Assembly: GCF_021272385.1 (NCBI RefSeq) | Contig: NZ_JAJSDZ010000009.1 | Coordinates: 868,001 to 932,000 of the forward strand | Length of the DNA stretch: 64,000 nt | Direction: 5' to 3' | From: Vibrio salinus | GTDB lineage: Bacteria > Pseudomonadota > Gammaproteobacteria > Enterobacterales > Vibrionaceae | Part shown: piece by piece, positions 54,877 through 64,000 of the stretch | Layout of the letters: each line of letters starts with the position of its first letter | Position numbering within the stretch: the first letter of the stretch is position 1 | Notes under the pieces: generated by a model | The model's database searches: none | Told to the model about the DNA's origin: nothing | The model's input: the letters and a program-made list of their open reading frames with translations, nothing else | Translations under genes and position numbers: made by a program

Positions 54877-56591
54877 TAGAACATCGCCCGATTATCAATC
54901 GATTGTGGAGTCAGGTTCTACTGGATGAATTATCTCGTCTTGGTGTCGAGCATGTTTGTGTTGCGCCGGGTTCCCGATCTACCCCGTTAATTGTTGAGGC
55001 AAATGACAATAAAAAACTGACATTACATTCTCATTTTGATGAACGGGGATTAGGCTTTCTGGCCTTAGGAATGGCCAAAGCCAGCCAAAAACCGGTGGCG
55101 GTTATTGTGACATCAGGTACGGCTGTTGCAAATTTGCTTCCCGCTATCGCAGAATCTCACCTGACCGGTGAAAAGCTGGTGGTGTTAACGGCTGATCGTC
55201 CGGTTGAACTGATAGATTGTGGTGCCAATCAGGCAATCAACCAGATTGGAATTTTTTCTCATCATGTGACTCAGGCAGTGAATTTACCCTCACCAACGGC
55301 GGATATCCCATTGAGCTGGTTGCTGACCACTATTGATGATGCCATGTTCCGGCAATCCCAACTGGGTGGAGCGGTTCATATTAACTGCCCTTATCCGGAA
55401 CCTTTGTATGCAGATGCTATTTCCTGGGACGATGCCTGTTATGGTCCGGAACTGAAACAATGGCTGAATTCTCAACAGCCATATAATCTTAAGCTGTCTG
55501 GCAGTGATGTTCATGAGTTTGCCGGTTTATCGGATGCGATGACAAAAAAAGGTGTCATTATTATTGGTTCAGTTTCGCTTGCTCAGGCCGAAAAGGCGAA
55601 ATCTCTGGCAGAGGGACTGGGCTGGCCGGTGCTTTGTGATCCTCAGTCGGGGATTTCCAGTGACTGGGCTTATTATGATATCTGGATGCAAAATACCCGG
55701 CTGAAAGAAAAACTCAGCCAATGTGAGGTGATCATTCAGTTTGGCGGACGTCTGGTTTCTAAACGTTTAAATGCATGGCTGAGTTCTCAGCTTAAGTTGT
55801 CAGATTGTCGGTATTGGTATGTTTCACCGTGCTGGTCGAGGAATAATCAAAGTCATTTGGTTCAGACGCACATCGTGACGAATATTGAAACATGGATCGA
55901 TCGGCAGCAGAAAGTGCTGAAAACAAAGCGTTGCCTTCATTCCGGTTGGGCTGATGATTTAGCTCACGAGCTTCATCCATTGCCGGCGCTTATTTCTGCT
56001 GTGGCTGATGAGCAGACTTCTGTTTGCGAGCTGTCTCTGGTATCAGACATTGCCCGTCTTGGGAATCAATGCGATGTGTTTATCGGGAACAGTTTAATTG
56101 TTCGTTTGTTTGATATGTTTGCCCGTTTCGATTCAAGGGAGACTTATTCTAATCGTGGCGCTTCCGGTATCGATGGGCTTGTCGCGACGGCCGCTGGTGT
56201 TCAGACGATAACAAACCGACCTATGATTCTGTTTATGGGTGATACTTCCCTGTTGTACGATTTGAATTCGATGGCATTGTTATCAAAAGTTGTTTGTCCG
56301 TTTGTTCTCGTTGTGACCAATAATGACGGTGGTGCCATTTTTGACTTGCTGCCGGTACCTAAAGAACAGAAGCAAAGGCTGTATCAAATGCCTCACGGGT
56401 TTGGGTTTGAGCACGCATCCCGTCAGTTCGGATTAGATTATCATTGTCCGGGGACTCTGGACCAATTCCAAAATGTCGTTAATAATCATATTTTAAATGG
56501 CGTAGGTGCGCTGGTTGTTGAGGTGAACGTTCCCAATGAACAGGCAGCAACGCATATCAGGACGATTGTGGAGCAGGTTAATGCTATATAG
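54873..56591 (+). CDS. menD: SEPHCHC synthase MenD
   Basis: 572 aa thiamine-diphosphate enzyme. The N-terminal domain has VCVAPGSRSTPL and the SHFDERGLGFLALGMAK stretch; the C-terminal cofactor site has GDTSLLYDLNSM and TNNDGGAIF. It joins 2-oxoglutarate-derived succinic semialdehyde to isochorismate, releasing CO2. Start GTG 54873 overlaps the menF stop (GTGA). Its end overlaps the start of menH by 11 bases. Confidence 0.94.
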   Translation: MIEHRPIINRLWSQVLLDELSRLGVEHVCVAPGSRSTPLIVEANDNKKLTLHSHFDERGLGFLALGMAKASQKPVAVIVTSGTAVANLLPAIAESHLTGEKLVVLTADRPVELIDCGANQAINQIGIFSHHVTQAVNLPSPTADIPLSWLLTTIDDAMFRQSQLGGAVHINCPYPEPLYADAISWDDACYGPELKQWLNSQQPYNLKLSGSDVHEFAGLSDAMTKKGVIIIGSVSLAQAEKAKSLAEGLGWPVLCDPQSGISSDWAYYDIWMQNTRLKEKLSQCEVIIQFGGRLVSKRLNAWLSSQLKLSDCRYWYVSPCWSRNNQSHLVQTHIVTNIETWIDRQQKVLKTKRCLHSGWADDLAHELHPLPALISAVADEQTSVCELSLVSDIARLGNQCDVFIGNSLIVRLFDMFARFDSRETYSNRGASGIDGLVATAAGVQTITNRPMILFMGDTSLLYDLNSMALLSKVVCPFVLVVTNNDGGAIFDLLPVPKEQKQRLYQMPHGFGFEHASRQFGLDYHCPGTLDQFQNVVNNHILNGVGALVVEVNVPNEQAATHIRTIVEQVNAI

Positions 56592-57393
56592 TCATTATTA
56601 TCCGGCTGCATCATCTCAGCAGGAAAAACCAACACTGGTTTTTTTACATGGTCTGCTTGGAGATGGGCATGACTGGGCCGATGTGATTTCTCAGTTATCC
56701 GGTTTGGATGACTACCCCTGTCTGACGATTGATTTATGTGGGCATGGGCGTAGCCGGTATAAGAGTTGTCACGGATTTGATCATATCAGTGAATTAATTG
56801 AATCAACGGTCCGGCAGCGTGTCGGTGAATCGGTCCCGGTTATTCTGGTGGCCTATTCTCTTGGCGCCAGAATTGCCATGTATGCAATAGCCAAAAGAAA
56901 ATGGCCCGGTATTAATGTGGTTTCTGCAGTTATTGAAGGGGGGAGTTTTGGTTTACTCTCTCAGAAAGACAAAGATCTCCGGTGGCAGAATGACATGTAC
57001 TGGGCAAAGCGTTTTGGCTCTGAACATCTGGAGCAGGTCATTGCCGACTGGTACGAACAGCCGGTATTCGCTTCACTGGATGATGAACAGAAAGATGAAA
57101 TGATTGTGCAAAGAAGCGATAACCTGGGCGTTTCCGTTGCAGAAATGCTGCTTGCTACCTCTCTTTCCAGACAACCTTATGTTTTAGAAGAGCTTAAATC
57201 CCAGCCAATTCCTGTGTTGTATTTATGTGGCGGTAAAGATACGAAATTCCGGAACTTCGCATTGGAAAGTGGTCTAAACACTCAGGTGATTGATGGTGCC
57301 GGCCATAATGCCCATAAAGAGCAACCAGAACATTTTGCACAATGCATTAACGATTTTATTTTCAATACTTTTAAAGTGAACAGTTCGCAATAG
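56581..57393 (+). CDS. menH: SHCHC synthase MenH
   Basis: 270 aa alpha/beta hydrolase from ATG 56581, which has GGAG 7 bases upstream; an in-frame upstream ATG (56536) would add 15 residues inside menD and is rejected. Oxyanion loop [12 protein letters not shown], nucleophile Ser in AYSLGAR (usual GYSLGGR), Asp in GGKDTKF and His in GAGHNAHKE. It eliminates pyruvate from SEPHCHC. Third gene of the men operon. Confidence 0.87.
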   Translation: MLYSHYYPAASSQQEKPTLVFLHGLLGDGHDWADVISQLSGLDDYPCLTIDLCGHGRSRYKSCHGFDHISELIESTVRQRVGESVPVILVAYSLGARIAMYAIAKRKWPGINVVSAVIEGGSFGLLSQKDKDLRWQNDMYWAKRFGSEHLEQVIADWYEQPVFASLDDEQKDEMIVQRSDNLGVSVAEMLLATSLSRQPYVLEELKSQPIPVLYLCGGKDTKFRNFALESGLNTQVIDGAGHNAHKEQPEHFAQCINDFIFNTFKVNSSQ

Positions 57394-57401
57394 GAACACA
57401 C

Positions 57402-58268
57402 ATGACAATTACTGTAGGAATCACAGAAGAAGAACTTTATGCCCCTGTTGAATGGCAGGATTGTACCGGTGAATATGAAGATATTCGCTATGAAAAATCG
57501 GTGGATGGTATTGCGAAAATTACCATTGCCCGTCCTCAGGTACGTAATGCTTTTCGTCCTCAGACTGTGAAAGAAATGATCCAGGCACTGGCTGATGCCC
57601 GCTATGATTCATCGGTTGGCGTAATTATTTTAACCGGTCTGGGGGAAGATGCATTTTGTTCTGGCGGAGATCAGAAAATTCGTGGTGACTACGGTGGTTA
57701 CAAAGATGAGGAAGGAACTCATCACCTGAATGTGCTGGATTTTCAGCGTCAGATCCGGACTTGTCCTAAGCCCGTGATTGCCGCTGTTGCCGGGTGGGCT
57801 GTTGGCGGTGGTCATGTGTTGCACATGATGTGTGATTTAACGATTGCCGCAGAGAATGCCAAATTTGGTCAGACGGGACCTAAAGTCGGTTCCTTTGATG
57901 GCGGTTGGGGTGCGTCTTATATGGCTCGTATCGTGGGTCAGAAGAAAGCCCGTGAGATTTGGTTCCTGTGCCGTTTTTATGATGCTCAGGAAGCATTGGA
58001 TATGGGATTGGTGAATACAGTTGTTCCTTTGGATGATTTGGAACAAGAAACTGTTCGCTGGTGTCGTGAGGTTCTGCAACATAGCCCAATGGCATTACGT
58101 TGCCTGAAAGCCGCATTGAATGCCGATTGTGACGGACAGGCTGGTCTGCAGGAATTGGCCGGAAACGCCACCATGCTGTTTTATATGACGGATGAAGGTC
58201 AGGAAGGACGGAACGCATTCAATGAGAAAAGACGTCCGGATTTCAATAAATACCCAAGAAATCCATAG
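57402..58268 (+). CDS. menB: 1,4-dihydroxy-2-naphthoyl-CoA synthase MenB
   Basis: 288 aa crotonase-fold enzyme: [42 protein letters not shown] and the C-terminal [13 protein letters not shown]. It closes the naphthoquinone ring from o-succinylbenzoyl-CoA. AGGAACAC precedes the ATG, 8 bases after menH. A gap of 151 bases separates it from menC, where a second promoter could lie. Confidence 0.95.
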   Translation: MTITVGITEEELYAPVEWQDCTGEYEDIRYEKSVDGIAKITIARPQVRNAFRPQTVKEMIQALADARYDSSVGVIILTGLGEDAFCSGGDQKIRGDYGGYKDEEGTHHLNVLDFQRQIRTCPKPVIAAVAGWAVGGGHVLHMMCDLTIAAENAKFGQTGPKVGSFDGGWGASYMARIVGQKKAREIWFLCRFYDAQEALDMGLVNTVVPLDDLEQETVRWCREVLQHSPMALRCLKAALNADCDGQAGLQELAGNATMLFYMTDEGQEGRNAFNEKRRPDFNKYPRNP

Positions 58269-58419
58269 ACCTCTCTCTATTTTACGGCAGTTTATTATAA
58301 AATAGGTGTCATAATTTTATGCAATACCGGGTGGTGAAACCCCGTTTTATTGTTGCTTTGTTCATATACAGCAGGCTGGAGATGTCGGCTTGTTGTATAA
58401 AAAAGAGGTTATCATTGTT

Positions 58420-59409
58420 ATGCGTAGTGCAAAACTGTATCGCTATCGGTTACCTATGGATAGTGGGGTGATTTTGCGGGAAGAGAAACTTTTCGAACGC
58501 GAAGGCTTTATCGTTGAATTACATGAAGATGGTAAGGTCGGCCGCGGAGAAGTGGCTCCTTTGCCCGGCTTTAGTCTTGAATCAGTTCAGGAAGCCGGTA
58601 TTCAGATACAGGAACAGCTTGCAGTATGGGCCCGTGGTGGTGATGTGGTTGATTTTGACCGGTTATACCCCTCGGTTGCTTTTGGTCTTTCTGCTGCTCA
58701 GTATGAACTTCAGGGATTGCTTCCTCAGGAAGGTAACTATTTCAGTGCGCCTCTTTGTTCGGGGGATCCGGATGGATTGGTTGAAAAATTACAGCAGTTA
58801 CCGGGTAAGAAAGTGGCCAAAATTAAGGTCGGTTTGTACGAAGTGGTCCGTGATGGTTTAACCATCAGTTTCTTTCTTGAATCCATTCCGGGGCTTTCTC
58901 TTCGCCTTGATGCGAACCGTGCCTGGAATTTAGAAAAAGCCAAGAAATTTGCCAGTAAGATACCGCCGACGTTGCGCCAGCGTATTGCTTATATTGAAGA
59001 GCCATGTCAATCACCAAGTGATAGCATCACGTTTGCGATTGATACAGGCATTGCCGTTGGCTGGGATGAAACCTTACAGCAATCATTGCGTGATTCGGAT
59101 TTCCGGCTGGAAGACCTGACGGGCGTCAAAGCCATTATTATCAAACCAACTGTGATTGGTTCGGTTCAGCGGTGTCAGTATTTGGTCGAAAAAGCGAAAA
59201 AACTGGGTATTCAGCCGGTGATAAGCTCAGCACTGGAGTCCAGTCTGGGTCTGTGTCAGTTGGCACGTCTGTCCCGTTGGTTATTACCTGATGAAGTTCC
59301 GGGACTGGATACTCTGAATTTGTTTAAGCAGCAACTGGAAGTGAGCTGGCCTGACAGCGAATTACCGGTGGCTTCGTTAGACGATCAGGAACTGATTTGG
59401 CAGTCTTAA
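58420..59409 (+). CDS. menC: o-Succinylbenzoate synthase MenC
   Basis: 329 aa from ATG 58420; TTG 58390 upstream is open but less likely. Enolase-superfamily barrel: Lys in AKIKVGLYE, metal ligands in LRLDANRAW, YIEEPC and GWDETL, and the second Lys in IIIKPTVIGS. It dehydrates SHCHC to o-succinylbenzoate. Its last codons overlap the start of menE. Confidence 0.92.
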   Translation: MRSAKLYRYRLPMDSGVILREEKLFEREGFIVELHEDGKVGRGEVAPLPGFSLESVQEAGIQIQEQLAVWARGGDVVDFDRLYPSVAFGLSAAQYELQGLLPQEGNYFSAPLCSGDPDGLVEKLQQLPGKKVAKIKVGLYEVVRDGLTISFFLESIPGLSLRLDANRAWNLEKAKKFASKIPPTLRQRIAYIEEPCQSPSDSITFAIDTGIAVGWDETLQQSLRDSDFRLEDLTGVKAIIIKPTVIGSVQRCQYLVEKAKKLGIQPVISSALESSLGLCQLARLSRWLLPDEVPGLDTLNLFKQQLEVSWPDSELPVASLDDQELIWQS

Positions 59410-60830
59410 ATACTTTGGTGGAAGAAGGCCTGTGGCGGCATTGGTCTGAATATTATTCGGAAGATGTCGACGCTCTTATCTCTCCATCCGGACGTTACTC
59501 CTGGGCCGGACTGGATGAAAAAATAACGCAATATGCTTCCCTGCTTCACCAGCAGGGAATTGGCTCTCATGATGTTATTTCGGTCATTGGAAAAAACAGC
59601 GAGTTATCGGTTTTTATCTTTCTTGCCTCTCTTTCGTTAGGGGCTTCAGTCGCGTTTATTGCACCGCAGACAGAATGTCAGTTGCTTAAAAAGTTTGAGA
59701 CGCTGTACCGGGAAGATCAGGTGGTTAATCTTATTTGTCCGGATTCTGATGTTAATTGTGAGTTGCTGAAAGAAAAACGTTCTTCTGTGCGTATTCTGGA
59801 TGCCAGTTTTCCTGTCAGCCCGCTTTCTGCTGAGATACCTGAATGTAAGTTTAATGCAGACCGCTTAGCCTCTCTGATCTTTACGTCCGGTTCCACGGGA
59901 GAACCGAAAGCCGTCGCTCATACTTCTCTGCAGCATCTGTATTCAGCGGATGGACTTTTGCAGAAATTTCATTTTTCACATCCGGACTGCTGGCTGTTAA
60001 GTTTGCCTTTGTATCATGTTTCCGGACTTTCTATTCTTTATCGCTGGATGCTGTCCGGTGCAACGTTAAAAATTGGAATGGGTTCGTTATCTTCTGATAT
60101 TAACGGTGTAACGCATGCTTCTCTGGTTACTACTCAGTTACAGCGGTTGCTTGATTCTGATGTTTCCCTGTCGCTGACTCATGTTTTGCTTGGCGGGAGT
60201 GATATTCCAGTTAAGTTATCAGACGCGGCATCTGCATCCGGTATTGAGACCTGGGTTGGATATGGGATGACTGAAGCGGCTTCAACGGTAACCGCTAAAC
60301 GGGCAAACGGTGAATGTGGCGTCGGAGCTATACTCCCCAACCGTCAGTTTAAACTGGAAGACGGACGAATCTGGATTGGAGGTAAGACACTGGCCAGTGG
60401 CTATTACCGTCAGGGACAGTTAACCCCTCTGACCACTGACGGAAAGTGGTTTGATAGTAAGGATCTTGGTGAATGGCAATCCGGGGAACTGGTTATTAAA
60501 GGCCGGGTTGATAACCAGTTTATTTCTGGCGGTGAAAATGTTCATTGTGAAGAAATCGAATCGGCGCTGGTAAAACATCCCCATGTACTGCTGGCAATGA
60601 TCATACCGGTGAATCATAAAGAATTTGGTGCCCGCCCGGTTGCTCTGGTGAGAACGTCCTGCGAGCTGGAAAAAACGGATTATGAACAATGGCTTAAAGA
60701 ACGGTTAGAGAAATTTAAATGGCCTGTTGAGTACTATCCGTTACCTGATTCTCTGATGGGCCAGGGGATAAAGCTATCCCGTCCGGCAGCCCGGAAATGG
60801 CTTATGGAGCAATACCCTCACTACCAGTAA
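59397..60830 (+). CDS. menE: o-Succinylbenzoate-CoA ligase MenE
   Basis: 477 aa adenylate-forming enzyme. ATP loop LIFTSGSTGEPKAV, GYGMTEAAST, GELVIKGRVDNQFISGGENV and the catalytic Lys near GIKLSRPAARK. It activates o-succinylbenzoate with CoA for MenB. Start TTG 59397 lies inside the end of menC, with AGGA 7 bases upstream; no ATG is suitable. Last gene of the men cluster; menA and ubiE are not in the window. Confidence 0.92.
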   Translation: MAVLNTLVEEGLWRHWSEYYSEDVDALISPSGRYSWAGLDEKITQYASLLHQQGIGSHDVISVIGKNSELSVFIFLASLSLGASVAFIAPQTECQLLKKFETLYREDQVVNLICPDSDVNCELLKEKRSSVRILDASFPVSPLSAEIPECKFNADRLASLIFTSGSTGEPKAVAHTSLQHLYSADGLLQKFHFSHPDCWLLSLPLYHVSGLSILYRWMLSGATLKIGMGSLSSDINGVTHASLVTTQLQRLLDSDVSLSLTHVLLGGSDIPVKLSDAASASGIETWVGYGMTEAASTVTAKRANGECGVGAILPNRQFKLEDGRIWIGGKTLASGYYRQGQLTPLTTDGKWFDSKDLGEWQSGELVIKGRVDNQFISGGENVHCEEIESALVKHPHVLLAMIIPVNHKEFGARPVALVRTSCELEKTDYEQWLKERLEKFKWPVEYYPLPDSLMGQGIKLSRPAARKWLMEQYPHYQ

Positions 60831-60937
60831 TGCTGAATTACAAAGTTAAGTTATGAGATAGAGCAAAACGGCATTTCGGATTTTTATACCCAATATTCAT
60901 AATAATCTCGGTAAAGTCACTATCGAGGAATAATAAT

Positions 60938-61102
60938 ATGTTTACAAAAAGTATCTTAATTGCCGTAGTGCTCCTCCAGTTAGCCATTGCTGTAACAACG
61001 TCGGGCAGTGTTCGTTCGTTGGCTGAGCTTTCTGCATTTTTGGTCATTGTGGGCATGCTTTGGAATCAGCCTCGCCATTCATTGCCTAAAAAGTTGTATT
61101 AG
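60938..61102 (+). CDS. Small two-span membrane protein, 54 aa
   Basis: ATG 60938 follows GAGGAATAATAAT. The 54 residues start [19 protein letters not shown], a first span, then SGSVRS, a second span ([13 protein letters not shown]) and a basic tail. Strong ribosome site and hydrophobic pattern suggest a real gene. Function unknown. Its end overlaps the convergent YeiH gene by 17 bases. Confidence 0.6.
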   Translation: MFTKSILIAVVLLQLAIAVTTSGSVRSLAELSAFLVIVGMLWNQPRHSLPKKLY

Positions 61103-62030
61103 CCGAATGAGTCATAATCCACATCAGTGAGCAAACCGAAATTGTCACCCACAGTCCGATACCGTACAGCAGTGGTTTAGGGCCGGCTGCTTTCAGACGG
61201 CTTAATGACAGTCCGCATCCAATCAGGAATAGACAAACAACCAGTGTTTTTTTCGCAATTTGGAAGATGATGGTATACCAGTCATTAAACTGAGGCAGTT
61301 GATCATGAATAACAATGGCAACGCAATAAAACAGGATAAAATAAGGAATCGTGATTTTTTTAGATTCGTTTTTAAACAGAAAAGCACTGATTAATGCCAC
61401 CGGAATGATCCAGAGTGCCCGGGCCAGTTTTAATGTGGTTGCTGTTTTAAGTGCTTGTTCGCCATATGCCTGCGCAGCTCCGACAACGGAAGAGGTATCG
61501 TGAATTGCGATCGCCGCCCAGGTTCCGAATTCGTTTTGAGTCAGATGCAATATGTGGCCGATCAACGGGAATAAGAACAAAGCAATTGAATTAAGCAGAA
61601 AAACCGTTCCCAGTGCCAGTGCCATCTGGTCATCATCGGCTTTAATCGCCGGTCCGACAGCCGCAATGGCACTACCACCGCATATTGCTGTACCGGAAGA
61701 AATCAGGTATCCGGTTTTTTTAGTCAGGCCAATTTTATCACTTACGAAGAATCCAACGATTAGGGTAAAGAAGATGGAAGTCATAATAAGACCGAGACCA
61801 TGAGACGTTACCGTTAATGCTTCCTGAAGGGGAATACCAAAACCTAACCCGATAATGGAATATGAAAGAAGTTTTTTGGTGATTTTTGATAAAGGAAGTG
61901 ATTCCGGAACCAGACCAAGAGCTGTCAGAAGAAAACCGATAACCAATGCAGTAGGAGAATTTACCCAGGGGGTAAAACAGGCAACAATGCCTAAAATAAA
62001 AAAGAGATAACGAAGGGGATTCATATACAT
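61086..62030 (-). CDS. yeiH: YeiH-family putative anion (sulfate) exporter
   Basis: 314 aa with about ten membrane spans. Family marks: [20 protein letters not shown] and [17 protein letters not shown]0324/YeiH proteins are inner-membrane transporters, some exporting sulfite or sulfate; substrate here unknown. ATG 62030 or 62024. A tandem palindrome (62100-62130) lies 70 bases upstream and probably controls it. Confidence 0.83.
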   Translation of the reverse strand: MYMNPLRYLFFILGIVACFTPWVNSPTALVIGFLLTALGLVPESLPLSKITKKLLSYSIIGLGFGIPLQEALTVTSHGLGLIMTSIFFTLIVGFFVSDKIGLTKKTGYLISSGTAICGGSAIAAVGPAIKADDDQMALALGTVFLLNSIALFLFPLIGHILHLTQNEFGTWAAIAIHDTSSVVGAAQAYGEQALKTATTLKLARALWIIPVALISAFLFKNESKKITIPYFILFYCVAIVIHDQLPQFNDWYTIIFQIAKKTLVVCLFLIGCGLSLSRLKAAGPKPLLYGIGLWVTISVCSLMWIMTHSANTTF

Positions 62031-62099
62031 ACTTCCGTTGTGGTAAACAATGGATGCATTGTATATGAAAGTTAGTGGTCAATAAGTCTTAATGTTTTT

Positions 62100-62130
62100 A
62101 ACATATGTTCAGTAAATCTGAACATATGTT
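62100..62130. promoter_or_regulatory. Tandem AACATATGTT palindromes upstream of yeiH
   Basis: The 10-bp palindrome AACATATGTT occurs at 62100-62109 and 62121-62130, starts 21 bases apart (two helical turns); with the inner CAG/CTG the whole is a perfect 13-bp inverted repeat. It overlaps the last codon region of the downstream acyltransferase gene. No T-run follows on either strand, so an operator is more likely than a terminator. Confidence 0.6.
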
Positions 62131-64000
62131 AGGAGACTGCTTCTTTTATCAGTTTTTCGACATCGGTTTGCAGGCGAGTGCTATTGGCATGTACAGCATC
62201 CACCGCTTCACCCACGTTGATAAATAATGGATGACGGCGAAGTCGAGGGAACCCTTTGCAGGCCTGGCCTTTGGCCCGGCTGAAGTAACATCCCCAGACG
62301 CCCTTTAAACCTATGGGGATGACCGGAACGGGATTTTTTCTGAGGATAATATCGGTTCCTCTTAAAAAGGGTTGTAATTCCCCATCGGGCGTGAGTTTTC
62401 CTTCCGGAAAGATACAGACCAAATCGCCTTTTTTCAGTGCATCTCCTACATCATTAAAGGCTTGTTTTACCATTTTGGCATTACTGGCGCAGATTGGGAT
62501 AACGCCGGCTTTACGCATTAATTTCCGGATTAGTACATTGTTGGCATAGTCGGCTTCCATGACAAAACGGATAAGTCTTGGTGATGCGATGTTAAGCAAT
62601 AACGCATCCAGATAACTGACGTGGTTACAGACAATCAGCGCAGCTCCCTGAGCCGGGAAATTCTCCGTTCCCTTAAAGCGGACTTTGTAGGCAAACCTGA
62701 GCAGAAAGTTGATAATGACTCTCAGAGTATAAACAGGCGTTTTTTTCAGCAGATAAAAAAACACTACCAGATTGAGCAAGGCTAACAGTTCAAACAATCC
62801 GGCAATGGACATCTTTATTACCGTAAGACAGACGATACCGAGAATGGCACTGCCAACCATAAATAACGAATTGTAAATATTAAGAGCTGCAATTACCTGA
62901 GCCCGTTCTTCCGGTCTGGCCCGTTTTTGCAGCAAAGTATACAGCGGTACGATGAATAACCCACCACAAATACCAATCATCAGTACGCAGGCAAATAAAG
63001 GCCACATCGTGCTGTCTGAAATAAAATGAACAAATCCCGGTTGTGGCTCCGGATGTTCAGGAACACACTGAGTGAGCAGATAGCCAAACAGAGAAATACC
63101 GAAGGAGGAAAAGGTAACGATACCGATTTCAACACGCCCGAAGGACAAACGTTCGCAGAGTAGGGAACCCGTGGCGATACCGATAGAGAATAATGCCAGC
63201 AGCCATGAGACAGCCGATTCATTTCCCGCAAGAGTCCATTTGGTAAAATTCGGAAATTGGGTCAGATATGTTGCACCCAGAAACCAGAACCAGCTAATGA
63301 CATAAATAGTAATTTGTATGATCGGGTCCTGTTTGCAGATAGACAGTGTTTTTCTTGTCTGTTTCCAGGGATTAAAACAAAAACGGATACTGGCATCTGC
63401 TGCCTGAGCGTAGGGTATTGAACAACTACTGAAGTAGCCCAGAATTGCAATAATAACTACTACTGCAGCGGCGAGTTGTCTCGAATGCTCTGATGAAGCA
63501 ATTACACCGGCTAGCAACGTGCCCAGTAAAATGGCAATAAAAGTGCCCATTTCTACCAGAGCATTTCCGGCGACCAGTTCCTTTTCTTTCAGGTGTTGGG
63601 GCAGTAAAGCATACTTTACCGGGCCGAATAATGCCGATTGCGTCCCCATCAGAAACAGCAGAATCAGCAGAATAAAATAGCTGTTGGTGAGAAATCCGAT
63701 GGCACCGCAGGTCATGATGATAATTTCGAGTAATTTAATTTTCCGGATAAGCCGACTCTTTTCCAGCTTGTCGGCCAGTATTCCCGATGAGGCAGAAAAA
63801 AGAAAGAAGGGCAGGATAAATAAACCGGCGGCCAGATTGATAAATAAACTGCTTGTGATAGTAAGCTCATCTGCCCCGGCAAACGCAACGAATAACAACA
63901 GCGTATTTTTAAAGATATTATCGTTAAAAGCTCCGAAAAACTGAGTCGCAAAATAAGGGAAAAAACGGCGGGTTTTTAACAGGTGTTGGGGAGCAAGTGA
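62129..64000 (-). CDS. LplT-like MFS transporter fused to PlsC acyltransferase (5' end outside window)
   Basis: About 623 residues are present; the frame stays open to the window edge (FATQFFGAFNDNIFKN before the segment at 63898), so the true start is outside. The N-terminal two-thirds is an 11-12-span MFS domain like lysophospholipid transporter LplT. The C-terminal part is a PlsC-type acyltransferase with CNHVSYLDALLL (NHx4D) and FPEGKLTPDG. No acyl-ACP synthetase domain follows, unlike full Aas fusions. Likely flips and re-acylates lysophospholipids at the inner membrane. Confidence 0.85.
   Translation of the reverse strand, partial: SLAPQHLLKTRRFFPYFATQFFGAFNDNIFKNTLLLFVAFAGADELTITSSLFINLAAGLFILPFFLFSASSGILADKLEKSRLIRKIKLLEIIIMTCGAIGFLTNSYFILLILLFLMGTQSALFGPVKYALLPQHLKEKELVAGNALVEMGTFIAILLGTLLAGVIASSEHSRQLAAAVVVIIAILGYFSSCSIPYAQAADASIRFCFNPWKQTRKTLSICKQDPIIQITIYVISWFWFLGATYLTQFPNFTKWTLAGNESAVSWLLALFSIGIATGSLLCERLSFGRVEIGIVTFSSFGISLFGYLLTQCVPEHPEPQPGFVHFISDSTMWPLFACVLMIGICGGLFIVPLYTLLQKRARPEERAQVIAALNIYNSLFMVGSAILGIVCLTVIKMSIAGLFELLALLNLVVFFYLLKKTPVYTLRVIINFLLRFAYKVRFKGTENFPAQGAALIVCNHVSYLDALLLNIASPRLIRFVMEADYANNVLIRKLMRKAGVIPICASNAKMVKQAFNDVGDALKKGDLVCIFPEGKLTPDGELQPFLRGTDIILRKNPVPVIPIGLKGVWGCYFSRAKGQACKGFPRLRRHPLFINVGEAVDAVHANSTRLQTDVEKLIKEAVS

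Noticed and set aside
62100..62130. Intrinsic terminator for the acyltransferase gene
   Set aside because: The stem overlaps the gene's stop codon and no T-run follows on the minus strand; an operator fits better.
1..64000. CRISPR array, tRNA or rRNA genes
   Set aside because: No regularly spaced short repeats and no tRNA or rRNA pattern were seen; the repeats at 32-39 kb are attC-like sites and two long direct repeats, not CRISPR units.

Overview
The window looks like chromosomal DNA of a Vibrio or close relative (Gammaproteobacteria). This rests on the sequence of housekeeping blocks (holB-ycfH-ptsG; pykA / mlc-cheV; yciK / sohB; rhombosortase-TapT-dgt; yfbR-alaA; menFDHBCE), on the abundance of methyl-accepting chemotaxis proteins and c-di-GMP enzymes, on a rhombosortase, and on an IS5-type MITE. 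Species cannot be named from the sequence alone.

Layout. 1-22.9 kb is ordinary core: replication clamp-loader end, TatD-type nuclease, glucose PTS transporter, an NSS sodium symporter with its 31-residue small subunit, a YnhF-like 29-residue membrane peptide, pyruvate kinase II, the glucose repressor Mlc, CheV, an EAL phosphodiesterase, two related chemoreceptors flanking yciK and sohB, a diguanylate cyclase, rhombosortase and the tRNA-modifying DTW enzyme TapT. At 22.9-23.9 kb lies only the 3' part of a dGTPase gene (dgt); its 5' part is 24 kb away at 47.9-48.2 kb.

The 24 kb between the two halves (about 23896-47898) is a mobile island inserted in the conserved [13 protein letters not shown] coding motif of dgt. 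Its left end carries four overlapping genes: two tyrosine recombinases (414 and 900 aa), a 767-aa partner and a 172-aa small protein. This resembles the gamma-mobile-trio type of recombinase module, though I cannot confirm that assignment. Next comes a complete E. coli-type dGTPase, which could replace the broken host gene or act against phage. From 32.5 to 38.5 kb are six same-strand genes (HEPN, HNH-like zinc protein, unknown, antibiotic-biosynthesis monooxygenase, DUF2971, two-TM protein), each ending in an integron attC-like site or a collapsed remnant of one, with two ~244-bp direct repeats; no integron integrase is present. An IS5-family element then interrupts an unknown ORF. An XRE regulator faces a four-gene operon built around a metallophosphoesterase. 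After a 1-kb decayed region comes a 1285-aa membrane-anchored protein of unknown function, the last gene before the right end. These last two units are the best candidates for undescribed (possibly defence) systems.

48-64 kb returns to core: a periplasmic solute-binding protein, a third chemoreceptor, a divergent YfbR nucleotidase in which the HD motif reads HE, alaA, a MITE, the menaquinone operon menF-D-H-B-C-E, a 54-aa membrane protein, a YeiH-type transporter, and an LplT-like MFS/acyltransferase fusion that runs off the window.
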